This document shows positions 18,287 through 28,015 of a stretch of 64,000 nucleotides of DNA, one piece after another. Below the pieces are notes generated by a model, which ran no database searches, was not told the DNA's origin, and was given only the letters and a program-made list of their open reading frames with translations. The position numbers were made by a program, and so were the translations under genes. Origin of the DNA: Rhodococcus oxybenzonivorans (GTDB taxonomy: Bacteria > Actinomycetota > Actinomycetes > Mycobacteriales > Mycobacteriaceae); assembly GCF_003130705.1 (NCBI RefSeq), contig NZ_CP021354.1, forward strand, positions 868,001 through 932,000, written 5' to 3'. How positions within the stretch are numbered: the stretch's first letter is position 1; every line of letters starts with the position of its first letter.

Positions 18287-18301
18287 GTGGTTAACGAGTC
18301 C
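18279..18301. repeat. Half-copy of palindromic repeat family B
   Basis: Only the left arm (CCCGTGAGTGGTTAACGAGTCC, near-identical to 16456-16476) is present; the mirror arm is missing and the sequence continues as unrelated DNA. The HAD stop codon is inside it. This looks like a deletion or insertion junction. Confidence 0.75.
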
Positions 18302-18614
18302 ACCGTCTTCGATGGATGGACTGGCTATTTGTTTCCTGGGGCTCTACGACGTCAACACCTTCTAGTCGAAGCCGAGAAGAAAGACGATCTGCGCAAGGTC
18401 GGCTACTCGAGAGAGCTCGAGTCGACCCGTAAATCGTGGTTGGACTCCTGGTCGAAACCGCACCGAATTCCACTTGGAAAATCGGCTGTATCGAAGGGAA
18501 CCACAACGCGGTTCGCTGACCTCTGGCCTGGGCGATCGGGATGAACGCATGCCGGCTCGGGCAACAGGAGTGGTCCTGTTGCAGAGTCGGCAAGTGTGTG
18601 TCGCGCCTCGGGGG
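18302..18614. other. Gene-poor stretch between HAD and HNH genes
   Basis: About 310 bp lie between the HAD stop and the end of the HNH gene. Short open frames exist on both strands, the longest an 85-codon frame at 18287-18544 on the plus strand, but none has a ribosome site or recognisable sequence. Apart from the half palindrome at its left edge I see no promoter, repeat or RNA gene. Confidence 0.5.
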
Positions 18615-19931
18615 TCAGGCCGCTCGGGGCCGGGCCTGGTTGTGCGCGGGTATGGGTGTGCGTTCCCGGTCGAGTTGCCGGGGCGGGATGAAGGCGGGGT
18701 GCCGGTCTGCTCCGATTTCGATTTCCCAGTCGCTGTGGTGGAGCAGTCGGTGATGGAACCCGCAGAGCAGCACGAGGTTGTCCATGTCGGATGGCCCACC
18801 TGCAGACCAGGGAATGATGTGATGGCCCTCGCACCATGACGGTGGCGCACCGCATCCGGGGAATGCGCATCCTCGATCTCTCGCGACCAGTGCTTTTCGT
18901 TGCCGTTTGGTCACGGTCCGGGTGGTGGTGCCGAGGTCGAGTGGCGCCCCGTGGTCGTCGAGCACGATCGGCGTGAAGATCGAGTCACAGCTGAGGAGCC
19001 GAGCCGCTCGCAGGCTCAGCGGTCCCATCCATTCGGTCCACGCGACCCCATCGACCGCGAACAGCGACGCGTCGGTCGCGCAGACGCCGCGCTGATCCTC
19101 TGCGCTGCCGCCGGCGTGGTCGGCGAGGTCTTTGATGTTGATGTGGAGGGAGACGTGGGGTCGTTCTCCGCCTTCTTCGCCGGCGATTGCGGAGTTGAGG
19201 TACCGGCGCAGCAGTTCGGTGAACCCGGCGGCCCTGCGCTGGCCGGGGGTGCGGTTGTCTGTGGTTCCGTCCTGCGCGGGTCGCGGCTTGGAGAGTCCGG
19301 AGAGCGCGGAGAGCAGCATTTCGCCGGTGACGGCGTCGAGGTCGCCTTTGACGGCGACGCGTCCGTTGAGTGTTCGGGAGGCGTGGAATTCGTTGAGTTC
19401 GGTGTCTTCGGCGGGCGGCGGGTCGTCGGATTCGAAGGCGCGTTCGAGTCGAGCGATGACGGCCCGCACGGCGTCGGTGTTGGCGGTAGGACCGCTCGCC
19501 GCGTACAGCAATGCGGTTCGGCAGTCGTCCATCGCTTCGAGTGGCATGCCTTGGGGCGGTCTCTCGCAGAATTTCATGATCAGTGCGGTGTGCTCCGCCG
19601 ACATCGTGGTGTCGAAGTATGCGTCCGCGATTTCCGGTTGGGAACGTAACCCTCGTCCCAACATCACGATTCGTCCCGCCGCCCCGACCTCGAGCAATGT
19701 TGTGGAGGCCAGCCACATCTTGGTGTTCGGAAAGCCGAGCACATCGACATTGCAGCGGTGGTCGACGGCACCGACGAGCCTGACGCGCAAAGCCTCGAGT
19801 CGCTGAATCTCCTCCGACACAGCAACCACCGATTCGAGCAACTCGGCCTCGGCCAGATGCCACGCATCACCGACCGCAGTCGCCAGAATCTCGTCCGGCA
19901 ACGCCCCCTGGATATCCTCCCCGATCCCCAT
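18615..19931 (-). CDS. 13E12-repeat / DUF222 family HNH endonuclease-like protein
   Basis: The 438-residue protein has the DUF222 domain over its first two thirds and a C-terminal HNH motif around residues 367-396 (CEGHHIIPWS, MDNLVLLCGFHHRLLHH), with a zinc-type pair in CAFPGCGAPPSWCEGHH. This family is multicopy and variable in mycobacteria and rhodococci and may be mobile-element related. The ATG is at 19931. A perfect LexA box lies 15 bp upstream, so the gene should be induced by DNA damage, as reported for mycobacterial 13E12 members. The biological role is unknown. Confidence 0.88.
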   Translation of the reverse strand: MGIGEDIQGALPDEILATAVGDAWHLAEAELLESVVAVSEEIQRLEALRVRLVGAVDHRCNVDVLGFPNTKMWLASTTLLEVGAAGRIVMLGRGLRSQPEIADAYFDTTMSAEHTALIMKFCERPPQGMPLEAMDDCRTALLYAASGPTANTDAVRAVIARLERAFESDDPPPAEDTELNEFHASRTLNGRVAVKGDLDAVTGEMLLSALSGLSKPRPAQDGTTDNRTPGQRRAAGFTELLRRYLNSAIAGEEGGERPHVSLHINIKDLADHAGGSAEDQRGVCATDASLFAVDGVAWTEWMGPLSLRAARLLSCDSIFTPIVLDDHGAPLDLGTTTRTVTKRQRKALVARDRGCAFPGCGAPPSWCEGHHIIPWSAGGPSDMDNLVLLCGFHHRLLHHSDWEIEIGADRHPAFIPPRQLDRERTPIPAHNQARPRAA

Positions 19932-19945
19932 GATTCAATTCTAGC

Positions 19946-19961
19946 TCGAACGTTTGTTCGA
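19946..19961. promoter_or_regulatory. LexA (SOS) box
   Basis: TCGAACGTTTGTTCGA matches the actinobacterial SOS consensus TCGAAC-N4-GTTCGA at every fixed position. It lies just upstream of the HNH gene start at 19931 and would overlap its promoter. Confidence 0.85.
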
Positions 19962-20016
19962 GTCAATGGCTTGCCAATCCCGCCCAACCGCATCATCGTC
20001 AAGAGGACATGGCGGC

Positions 20017-20243
20017 ATGGCAGCTACCGGGGTGGTCCGTAGCTGGAACATCGGGGGATGCAGGGCATCATCGATTCCGACGCCACCCCCGGTGGCGCGT
20101 GGACGCATTTCAGCGACGTCGCCGGCCCAGGTTTCCGTTCGCTGACGCCAGGACAGCACGTCACCTTCGAGCCCGAGAGAGTGGTCAGCGGGACGCAGGA
20201 CGGCTACCACCATCGTGCTCTGGACGTTCGGAAAGCAGAGTAG
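20017..20243 (+). pseudogene. Frameshifted cold-shock-domain-like gene
   Basis: From the ATG at 20017 one frame reads MAATGVVRSWNIGGC, the typical start of an actinobacterial cold-shock-like protein. After about 20060 the homology continues in another frame as GIIDSDATPGGAWTHFSDVAGPGFRSLTPG and ends QDGYHHRALDVRKAE at 20243. The total of 227 bp is one base short of 76 codons, and one added base near 20060 would restore the full domain with the expected spacing between W and GIID. So it is either a true frameshift or a sequencing error. A shorter protein from the ATG at 20058 would lack the first beta strand. Confidence 0.6.
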
Positions 20244-20261
20244 ATCTGCTCGCTACTTCCC

Positions 20262-21311
20262 TCATCGCCAAGCCTCCGAATTCAAAAGCGGCAGATAGTC
20301 CCGCGGCTGCCCGAAGAGCTGGGCGCTGCCGTGGGCGCGTTTGAAGTAGAGCTGGGTGTCGTGCTCCCAGGTGATCGCGATGCCCCCGTGGAGTTGGATG
20401 GCCTCGGCTGCCACCGACTGCAGCGCCTCGGAGCAGTACACCTTGGCGATGACGGCGTCCTCGTACGTGCCCGACAGCGCCGCGGCGTACGACATCGAGC
20501 GGGCCGTCTCGACCAACGCGTACATGTCGGCCATGCGGTGCTTGAGCGCCTGGAACGACCCGATGGCCCGTCCGAACTGCTTGCGTGACTTCGTATATTC
20601 GACCGTCTGTTCCAACACCGCGGACGCCGCGCCGACCTGTTCCGCCGACAGGGCGATCAACGCGACGGTACGGATGCTGTCGACGAGGTCGGGTGACGAC
20701 ACCAGCCGGCGTGCGGCCACGTCGTCGAAGGTCACCTCGGCCAGCGTCCGCGTCGGATCCATCGTGGGTACCCGTCGTCGGGTCACGCCGTCCGCCGTCG
20801 CCGAAACTTCGAACAGGCCGTCGTCCGTGAGGACTAGCAGCACGTCGGCGACGTCGCCGCCGAGGACGTACTGCGCCGTGCCCGACAGGGTCTCGCCCGC
20901 CGCGGTGACCCCGAAACGGAACCAGCCTTCGGAACCTGCCCAGCACAATGCGGTCACCGAACCCGCGGCAATAGTCGGGAGTAGCCGGGCGCAGGCGTCG
21001 TCGTCGCCCGACAGCAGTAGGGTCTGCGCGGCGAGGACGGCACTGCCCAGCATCGGTGACGGTGTGAGCGTCCGCCCCAGTTCTTCCTGCACCACATGCA
21101 CTTCGAGTAGGGAGGCGCCGACGCCGTCGTACTTCTCCGGGGTGGCCAGTGCCGCGACGCCGATCTGCTCGCACAGCCGTGCCCAGAGGGCTTCGTCGTA
21201 GCCGTGTTCGGTAGTGATAGCGCGGCGGACGGCACCGGAGTCGGAATGCTTGGACAGCAGGTTGCGTACGGACGCGCGGAGGTCGGCCCGCTCGTCGTTG
21301 TCGAAGCTCAT
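20262..21311 (-). CDS. fadE33: Acyl-CoA dehydrogenase FadE33-like subunit
   Basis: The 349-residue protein is a shortened acyl-CoA dehydrogenase. It has the C-terminal helical domain motifs YTKSRKQFGRAIGSFQALKHRMADM and EAIQLHGGIAITWEHDTQLYFKRAHGSAQLFG. In steroid-degrading actinobacteria such proteins form heteromeric dehydrogenases encoded by adjacent fadE genes. Order and sequence match fadE31-fadE32-fadE33 of the KstR2 regulon, which act on CoA thioesters of the C/D-ring propionate. The ATG overlaps the stop of the preceding fadE gene (ATGA). It is last in the minus-strand operon. Confidence 0.82.
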   Translation of the reverse strand: MSFDNDERADLRASVRNLLSKHSDSGAVRRAITTEHGYDEALWARLCEQIGVAALATPEKYDGVGASLLEVHVVQEELGRTLTPSPMLGSAVLAAQTLLLSGDDDACARLLPTIAAGSVTALCWAGSEGWFRFGVTAAGETLSGTAQYVLGGDVADVLLVLTDDGLFEVSATADGVTRRRVPTMDPTRTLAEVTFDDVAARRLVSSPDLVDSIRTVALIALSAEQVGAASAVLEQTVEYTKSRKQFGRAIGSFQALKHRMADMYALVETARSMSYAAALSGTYEDAVIAKVYCSEALQSVAAEAIQLHGGIAITWEHDTQLYFKRAHGSAQLFGQPRDYLPLLNSEAWR

Positions 21312-22276
21312 GACGCACCCACGAGGGAATCGACCACGCGACCGCGGTGGAAAGATGGTGTGCCCCAAGCGGTGACGAGTGCCCGGACTTTGGTAAGCCA
21401 CAGCGACAGATCGTGTTCCTGGGTATAACCGATGGCGCCGTGCACCTGCAGCGCCACGCGCGCCGCCCGGTAGGCGGCGTCACCGCAGGCCACCTTGGCC
21501 GCGGAGACGTCGCGAGGGGCGTTCGGGGAGCCGTCCCGAACCGACAGCGCCGCGCCGTGCAGCAGCGGCCGGGACATCTCGAGCCCGACGGCCACCTCCG
21601 CGAGGTGATGTTTGATGGCCTGGAACTGCCCGATCACCTTGCCGAACTGCTTGCGCTGCTTGGCGTAATCGGTGGTCATCTCGAGCAGGGTGTGTCCGAG
21701 TCCCTGCAGCTGCGCCGCGGTGGCGAGCGCACCCAGATCGAAGGCGGGCGCACACTCGACCGCGCCCAGGCGTTGTCCGGCGGTCACGGGGAAGAGGCGG
21801 CGGGATTGGTCGACAGAGTCCTGCACCACTCCCGGATCGCCGAGGTGAAGTGACGAGTTTTCGACGAGGAGCACGAGATCCGCGGTGTCCGCATCGACGG
21901 CGGACGGCACGTGTGGGGGAGTGGCCACGGTAGCCAGTGAGCCTTCGGCGAGGGCGGACAGGCGCCCCGGTGCGGCCTGTGCGAGTAAGTGCGGTGCCAC
22001 AGCGATGGTCTCGGCCACCGGGCCGGGCACGGCGTGGCGCCCCAGCTGCTCCACGGCGACGACGAGATCGACGGCGTCTGCGCCCAGACCGTCGTGCTCC
22101 TCACCGATCAGCAACCCGTTGATCCCGGTCTCGGCCAGACGCTGCCACACCTTCCGGCCGGGTTCTGTGTCACCACGGTTCCAGGACCGGATCACCGCCG
22201 GCATATCGGACTTCGACAGCAGCGCATCGATACTGGATGCGAAGTCCTGCTGGGAGGAGTCGAGCGCGAATCTCAT
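21308..22276 (-). CDS. fadE32: Acyl-CoA dehydrogenase FadE32-like subunit
   Basis: This is a 322-residue acyl-CoA dehydrogenase subunit of the short type, with DYAKQRKQFGKVIGQFQAIKHHLAEV and ALQVHGAIGYTQEHDLSLWLTKVRAL in the C-terminal domain. Its length equals that of FadE32 as I remember it. It overlaps both neighbours by four bases (ATGA), so stoichiometric expression with FadE31 and FadE33 is likely, as expected for one heteromeric flavoenzyme of the HIP pathway. Which subunit carries the catalytic glutamate cannot be settled by eye. Confidence 0.82.
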   Translation of the reverse strand: MRFALDSSQQDFASSIDALLSKSDMPAVIRSWNRGDTEPGRKVWQRLAETGINGLLIGEEHDGLGADAVDLVVAVEQLGRHAVPGPVAETIAVAPHLLAQAAPGRLSALAEGSLATVATPPHVPSAVDADTADLVLLVENSSLHLGDPGVVQDSVDQSRRLFPVTAGQRLGAVECAPAFDLGALATAAQLQGLGHTLLEMTTDYAKQRKQFGKVIGQFQAIKHHLAEVAVGLEMSRPLLHGAALSVRDGSPNAPRDVSAAKVACGDAAYRAARVALQVHGAIGYTQEHDLSLWLTKVRALVTAWGTPSFHRGRVVDSLVGAS

Positions 22277-23433
22277 TTATCCGCCTTGGGTAGGCCGAGC
22301 AGCCGCTCGGCGATGACGTTCTTCTGAATCTCGTTGGTGCCGGCGTAGATCGGGCCCGACAGGGAGAACAGGTAACCGTCCATCCAGTTGTCGGCGAGCT
22401 CGGCCGAGGCCCCCTGCAATTCGAGGGCGGTCTCGTGGGTGGCGATGTCCCACTCCGACCAGAACACCTTGTTGATCGACGACTCGGCGCCCAGTTGCCC
22501 GCCTTCGGCGAGACGAGTCACCGTGCCGAAGGTGTTGAGCTGATAGGCGCGGGCCCCGATCCAGGCGTCCGCGACGCGGTTACGCAACGCGGTGTCGTCG
22601 GTGCGGCCCGTCGACTCGAACAGCTCGATCAGCCGGTCGACGGTGGCAAGGAACCGGCCGGGGCTGCGCAGGGACAGACCGCGCTCGTTGGACGCGGTGC
22701 TCATCGCGACGCGCCAGCCCTCGTTGACGCCGCCGATCACGCCCGACTCGCCCGGGTGGGCCGGGTCGTCGGGGACGAAGACGTCCTCGAGGAAGATCTC
22801 GGCGAAACCGGGTTCACCGTCGAGCTGGTCGATCGGGCGCACGGTGACACCCGGGGAGCGGAGGTCGAACATGAAGTAGGTGATGCCCTTGTGCCGCTGC
22901 GCGTCGGGGTCGGATCGGAACAGACCGAACCCCCAGTCCGCAAAGGTGGCTCGGGAACTCCACGTCTTCTGTCCGTTCAGCACCCAACCGCCGTCGACGC
23001 GGCGAGCGGTGGAACGTAGTGAGGCGAGGTCACTGCCCGACTCCGGTTCCGACCAGGCCTGGGCCCAGATGTCGTCGGCCCGGGCCATGCGCGGCATGAT
23101 GCGTGCCAGCTGCTCCGCGTTGGCATGCTCGAACAGTGTGGGCGCCAACAGGAAGATGCCGTTCTGGCTGACCCGCCCGGGCGCGCCGGAGCGGTAGTAC
23201 TCCTCCTCGAAGACCACCCACTCCAGCAGTGAGGCGTCGCGGCCGCCGAGCTCTTCCGGCCACGACACCACCGACAGGCGGGCGTCGGCGAGCGTGCGTT
23301 CCCACTGCCGGTGGGCCTCGAATCCCTCGGCCGTGTCCATCGACGGCAGGGGGCGCGACGGCACGTTGTCCTTCAGGAACGCTCGTACCTCGTCGCGGAA
23401 CGCGAGAGTGGTGTCGTCGTACTCCAGATCCAC
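22273..23433 (-). CDS. fadE31: Acyl-CoA dehydrogenase FadE31-like
   Basis: This 386-residue full-length acyl-CoA dehydrogenase has the flavin/substrate motifs WAQAWSEPESGSDLASLRSTA, GWVLNGQKTWSSRA and the C-terminal GGPIYAGTNEIQ-type motif (here SGPIYAGTNEIQKNVIAERLLGLP). It matches M. tuberculosis FadE31 closely in remembered sequence (MDL.YDD.TLAF, WVVFEEEY.R.GAPGR). The start is a GTG directly after the TAA of the enoyl-CoA hydratase gene. It belongs to the KstR2-controlled operon for the last steroid rings. Confidence 0.88.
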   Translation of the reverse strand: MDLEYDDTTLAFRDEVRAFLKDNVPSRPLPSMDTAEGFEAHRQWERTLADARLSVVSWPEELGGRDASLLEWVVFEEEYYRSGAPGRVSQNGIFLLAPTLFEHANAEQLARIMPRMARADDIWAQAWSEPESGSDLASLRSTARRVDGGWVLNGQKTWSSRATFADWGFGLFRSDPDAQRHKGITYFMFDLRSPGVTVRPIDQLDGEPGFAEIFLEDVFVPDDPAHPGESGVIGGVNEGWRVAMSTASNERGLSLRSPGRFLATVDRLIELFESTGRTDDTALRNRVADAWIGARAYQLNTFGTVTRLAEGGQLGAESSINKVFWSEWDIATHETALELQGASAELADNWMDGYLFSLSGPIYAGTNEIQKNVIAERLLGLPKADK

Positions 23434-24306
23434 TTACTTGGCCCCGTTCTCCGAGTTACGTGCGCTTTCCGCCATCGACTTGGCGTTCATTCCGCCGAGC
23501 GGATCCGTGTCGATCTCGGCATTGTGCGCGTGCGCGAAATGGTGCAATCCGAAGACGGAGTCCATGCCGTTCCGCATGCCCATCTGGTCCTCGCACTGGT
23601 TGACGGCCTTCTTGGTGAGCGCGAGCCCGAATCGCGGCATGGCAGCGATCCGTCCGGCGATCGCGAGGGTTTCCTTCTCGAGGTCCTCTCGCGGAACCAC
23701 GCGGTTGATCATGCCGACCTCGTAGGCGCGTTGTGCGGGGAATCGATCACCGGTGTAGAGAATTTCCTTCGCGAACCGCGGATTCATCATCCACGGATGG
23801 GCGAAGTACTCGACACCGGGAATGCCCATACGTACGACCGGATCGGAGAAGAACGCATCGTCGGACGCCACGATCAAGTCACACACCCACGCCAGCATCA
23901 AACCGCCCGCGATGCAGGCCCCCTGCACCATCGCGATGGTGGGTTTGGGGATCTCGCGCCACCGGCGGCACATCCCGAGATAGACCTCCATCTCCCGGGC
24001 GAACCGCTGGTCGCCACCAGGCTTGTCGACGTGGTCCCACCACATCACGGCCTTGTTGTCGTAGTGGACGTGATGGTCGCGACCCGGTGTGCCGATGTCG
24101 TGTCCGGCGCTGAAGTGTTTTCCGTTGCCGGCCAGGACGATCACCTTCACCTCGTCGTCCTCGACTGCCCGCTCGAACGCGGCATCGAGTGCGTACGTCA
24201 TCACCGAATTCTGGGCGTTCCGGTAATCGGGACGGTTGAGCGTCACGAATGCCACACCGTCGCGCACGTCGTAGGTGACGACGTCACCCTCGTCGGGGAC
24301 CGTCAT
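23434..24306 (-). CDS. Enoyl-CoA hydratase/isomerase family protein
   Basis: This 290-residue crotonase-fold protein has the oxyanion-hole segments AGNGKHFSAGHDIG and GACIAGGLMLAWVCDLIVASDDAFFSDP, with Glu/Asp candidates in the FFSDPVVRMGIPG loop. It would hydrate, isomerise or cleave a steroid-derived CoA thioester. The ATG overlaps the fadD3 stop (ATGA). Mycobacterial fadD3-fadE31 clusters lack a gene at this position as I recall, so this looks like a rhodococcal addition. I do not equate it with EchA20. Confidence 0.85.
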   Translation of the reverse strand: MTVPDEGDVVTYDVRDGVAFVTLNRPDYRNAQNSVMTYALDAAFERAVEDDEVKVIVLAGNGKHFSAGHDIGTPGRDHHVHYDNKAVMWWDHVDKPGGDQRFAREMEVYLGMCRRWREIPKPTIAMVQGACIAGGLMLAWVCDLIVASDDAFFSDPVVRMGIPGVEYFAHPWMMNPRFAKEILYTGDRFPAQRAYEVGMINRVVPREDLEKETLAIAGRIAAMPRFGLALTKKAVNQCEDQMGMRNGMDSVFGLHHFAHAHNAEIDTDPLGGMNAKSMAESARNSENGAK

Positions 24307-25853
24307 GATGATTTCTCCTCACGCAAGATGTTCTTCATTACTTTCCCGGACGGGTTCCGGGGCAGGGAGTCGACGAATCGCACCGTGCGCGGGACCTTGA
24401 ATCCCGCGAGGTGCTTCTTGCCGAAGGCGATCACGTCGTCCTCGGTCAGGGAGGTGCCCGGTTTCGCCACGACGTACGCCCGGCCGACCTCGCCCATGCG
24501 CTCGTCCGGTACACCGATGACGGCGGATTCGGCAACGCCGTCCAGGCGCGCCAGAGCGTTCTCCACCTCGGCCGGGTACACATTGAACCCGCCCGAGATG
24601 TACATGTCCTTCAGGCGGTCGGTGATGTCCAGGTACCCGCGTTCGTCGAGAACCCCGACGTCACCGGTGTGCAACCAGCCGTCCGATTCGATGGTGCGGG
24701 CCGTTGCCTCCGGGTCGTCGAGGTAACCGAGCATGACGTTCTCCCCGCGCACGAGAATTTCGCCTCGCTCACCGATCCGCACCTCCATACCGGGAATGGC
24801 CCGACCGGACGTGGTCGAGACGGTCACGGGATCGTCGTCGGTGCGGCACATGGTGATCACCACCGCCTCGGTCTGGCCGTACGCCGTGAGGACTGCTTCG
24901 AAGCTCAACTCGGACTGCATGCGTTCGACGAGCGCCACCGGGACCGCTGCCGCGCCCGTCACCGCGATGCGCAGACTCGACAGGTCGTAGCGGGAGCGGT
25001 CGGGGTGGTCGAGGATCGACTGGAAGATCGTGGGGGCACCGGGCAACACGGTGATGTGTTCGTCGTGCACGGTGGCCATCACCTTGGGCACGTCGAACAC
25101 GGCCATCGGCACGACGGTCGCCCCGGTGAGGAGGCAGACGAGAATGCCCGCCTTGTATCCGAACGTGTGGAAGAACGGGTTGATGACGAGGTAGTTGTCG
25201 TCGGCGGTCACCTCGGCACAGTCGGCCCAGGCCCGCGCGATCCCCACCACCTGCCGGTGTGCGCTCAGCACACCCTTGCTCCGTCCCGTAGTCCCGGACG
25301 TGAACATCACATCTGCGATGTCCTCGGCGTCGACGGCCCGGGCCCGCCTGTCTGCCGCCGCCCGGGTGTCGTCCGTGGCGAGGGCGAGGAAGTCGTCGAA
25401 GTCGAGGACTCCGGGTCTTTCGACGTCGCCCCCGTCGACGGGCACGCGGACCACGGTCGGCAGGTCGAGGGTGCTCGACTCGTCTCGCAGGGTCGCGTAC
25501 CGGTCGGTGCCGAGGAACATGCCTGCGACCACCAGCACGGCGGCCTTCGTGCGCTCCACGATGTCGAGGGCCTCGGTCGCGGTGTAGCGGGTGTTGATCG
25601 GGACCAGCGTCGCCCTCGCGTAGTGCACCCCCAGTGCCGCGATCACCCAGTGAAACGTATTGGGAGACCAGATCGCGACGTGCTCACCTGGCTGTACGCC
25701 GCGCGCGCAGAGCGCTGCGGCGAAATCGCGGACACGGTCGTGGAGCTGTGTGAAGGTCAGACGGACGTCGCCGTCCGCCACGGCTTCGCGTTCGCCGAAG
25801 TCGTGTGCGGCCGCGATCACGGCGGCCGGAGTGGTTGTCGGTTGTGCGGTCAC
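24303..25853 (-). CDS. fadD3: HIP-CoA ligase FadD3
   Basis: This 516-residue ANL-superfamily acyl-CoA synthetase activates the C/D-ring propionate (HIP) with ATP and CoA. The P-loop-like A3 motif is MFTSGTTGRSKGV, followed by YGQTEAVVITM, WLHTGDVGVLDERGYLDITDR and the C-terminal lysine region PRNPSGKVMKNILREE. The GTG start at 25853 is preceded by GGAG and a KstR2 operator. Adjacency to fadE30, kstR2, fadE31-33 and fadA6 makes FadD3 a much better assignment than a general fatty-acid ligase. Confidence 0.9.
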   Translation of the reverse strand: MTAQPTTTPAAVIAAAHDFGEREAVADGDVRLTFTQLHDRVRDFAAALCARGVQPGEHVAIWSPNTFHWVIAALGVHYARATLVPINTRYTATEALDIVERTKAAVLVVAGMFLGTDRYATLRDESSTLDLPTVVRVPVDGGDVERPGVLDFDDFLALATDDTRAAADRRARAVDAEDIADVMFTSGTTGRSKGVLSAHRQVVGIARAWADCAEVTADDNYLVINPFFHTFGYKAGILVCLLTGATVVPMAVFDVPKVMATVHDEHITVLPGAPTIFQSILDHPDRSRYDLSSLRIAVTGAAAVPVALVERMQSELSFEAVLTAYGQTEAVVITMCRTDDDPVTVSTTSGRAIPGMEVRIGERGEILVRGENVMLGYLDDPEATARTIESDGWLHTGDVGVLDERGYLDITDRLKDMYISGGFNVYPAEVENALARLDGVAESAVIGVPDERMGEVGRAYVVAKPGTSLTEDDVIAFGKKHLAGFKVPRTVRFVDSLPRNPSGKVMKNILREEKSS

Positions 25854-25871
25854 TTCGCTCCCTACCTACCT

Positions 25872-25885
25872 AGCAAGTGCTTGGT
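25872..25885. promoter_or_regulatory. KstR2 operator between fadD3 and fadE30
   Basis: AGCAAGTGCTTGGT fits the KstR2 consensus AnCAAGnnCTTGnT exactly. It occupies the 48-bp space between the divergent fadD3 and fadE30 starts, so one site can control both. KstR2 is released by HIP-CoA. Confidence 0.88.
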
Positions 25886-25901
25886 AGGTTATCTTACAGA
25901 C

Positions 25902-27118
<1,217 letters not shown>

Positions 27119-27122
<4 letters not shown>

Positions 27123-27919
27123 CTACTGCTCCACTCGCCACCGCGCCCGTCGAGACCCCCGGACACGACCTGCTGAAGGGCAAGAAGGTCGTCGTGACCG
27201 CCGCGGCCGGCACCGGCATCGGGTTCGCATCCGCCCGCCGCGCCCTCCTCGAGGGTGCCGACGTGCTGGTGTCCGACTGGCACGAACGCCGGCTGGGCGA
27301 GACACAGGAGAAGCTTGCCGCCGAATTTCCCGAACGCACGGTGAAGGCGCTCGCCTGTGACGTGTCGAGCACGGAACAGGTGGACGCGCTGATCTCCGGG
27401 GCCGCCGACGCTCTGGGCCGGATCGATGTCCTCGTCAACAACGCCGGGCTCGGCGGTGAGACGCCTCTCGTCGACATGACGGACGAGGAGTGGGACCGCG
27501 TCCTCGACATCACCCTGAACGGAACATTTCGGGCCACCCGCGCGGCGCTGCGCTACTTCAAGGCGGTCGAGCACAACGGAGTGCTCGTCAACAACGCGTC
27601 CGTCCTCGGTTGGCGGGCGCAGCACTCGCAGGCGCACTATGCGGCCGCGAAGGCAGGGGTCATGGCCCTGACCCGGTGCAGCGCCATCGAGGCCGCCGAG
27701 TACGGGGTGCGGATCAACGCTGTCGCGCCGTCCATCGCCCGTCATGCCTTCCTCGCCAAGGTCACCAGCGAGGAACTACTCGACCGGCTGGCGTCAGGGG
27801 AAGCGTTCGGACGCGCCGCCGAGGTGTGGGAGATCGCCGCGACCATCGCGATGCTCGCCAGCGACTACACCACATATCTCACCGGTGAGGTCGTGTCGGT
27901 GTCGTCGCAGCGGGCGTAG
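27119..27919 (+). CDS. ipdF: Short-chain dehydrogenase of the HIP pathway
   Basis: This 266-residue SDR has the cofactor motif TAAAGTGIGFASA near residue 30, the NNAG motif (LVNNAGLGG), a catalytic serine in VNNASVLGW, and YAAAK. The position between fadE30 and kstR2 corresponds to Rv3559c in M. tuberculosis, proposed to act as a reductase/dehydrogenase on the hydroxylated HIP intermediate (IpdF); I use that symbol with caution. The GTG start overlaps the fadE30 stop. A family B palindrome follows the TAG stop. Confidence 0.83.
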
Positions 27920-27931
27920 GCGGCTCCGCCG

Positions 27932-27977
27932 CCCGTGAGGGGTTGACGAGTGCCTGGACTCGTTAACCACTCACGGG
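27932..27977. repeat. Intergenic palindromic repeat, family B copy 2
   Basis: Arms of 20 bp (27932-27951 and 27958-27977) pair with two mismatches. The right arm is identical to the family consensus. The element lies between the SDR stop and the KstR2 site upstream of kstR2, where it may terminate the fadE30 transcript and separate it from kstR2. Confidence 0.82.
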
Positions 27978-27989
27978 GCCGAAGGCCCT

Positions 27990-28003
27990 AGCAAGCGCTT
28001 GGT
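27990..28003. promoter_or_regulatory. KstR2 operator upstream of kstR2
   Basis: AGCAAGCGCTTGGT fits AnCAAGnnCTTGnT exactly and lies 12 bp before the kstR2 start. This suggests autorepression and co-control of fadA6. Confidence 0.88.
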
Positions 28004-28015
28004 TGATAGGATGGA

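Noticed and set aside
18287..18544. 85-codon open frame after the HAD gene
   Set aside because: It starts right behind the HAD stop inside a truncated palindrome, has no ribosome site and no recognisable protein features.
18615..19931. 13E12 HNH gene as a group II intron maturase or intein
   Set aside because: The DUF222 plus C-terminal HNH layout is that of the 13E12 family; no reverse transcriptase, intein splice junction or intron RNA structure is seen.
24411..25901. Long upstream extension of the fadE30 frame
   Set aside because: It runs antisense through fadD3 and across the KstR2 operator. The conserved dehydrogenase sequence begins only after the GTG at 25902.
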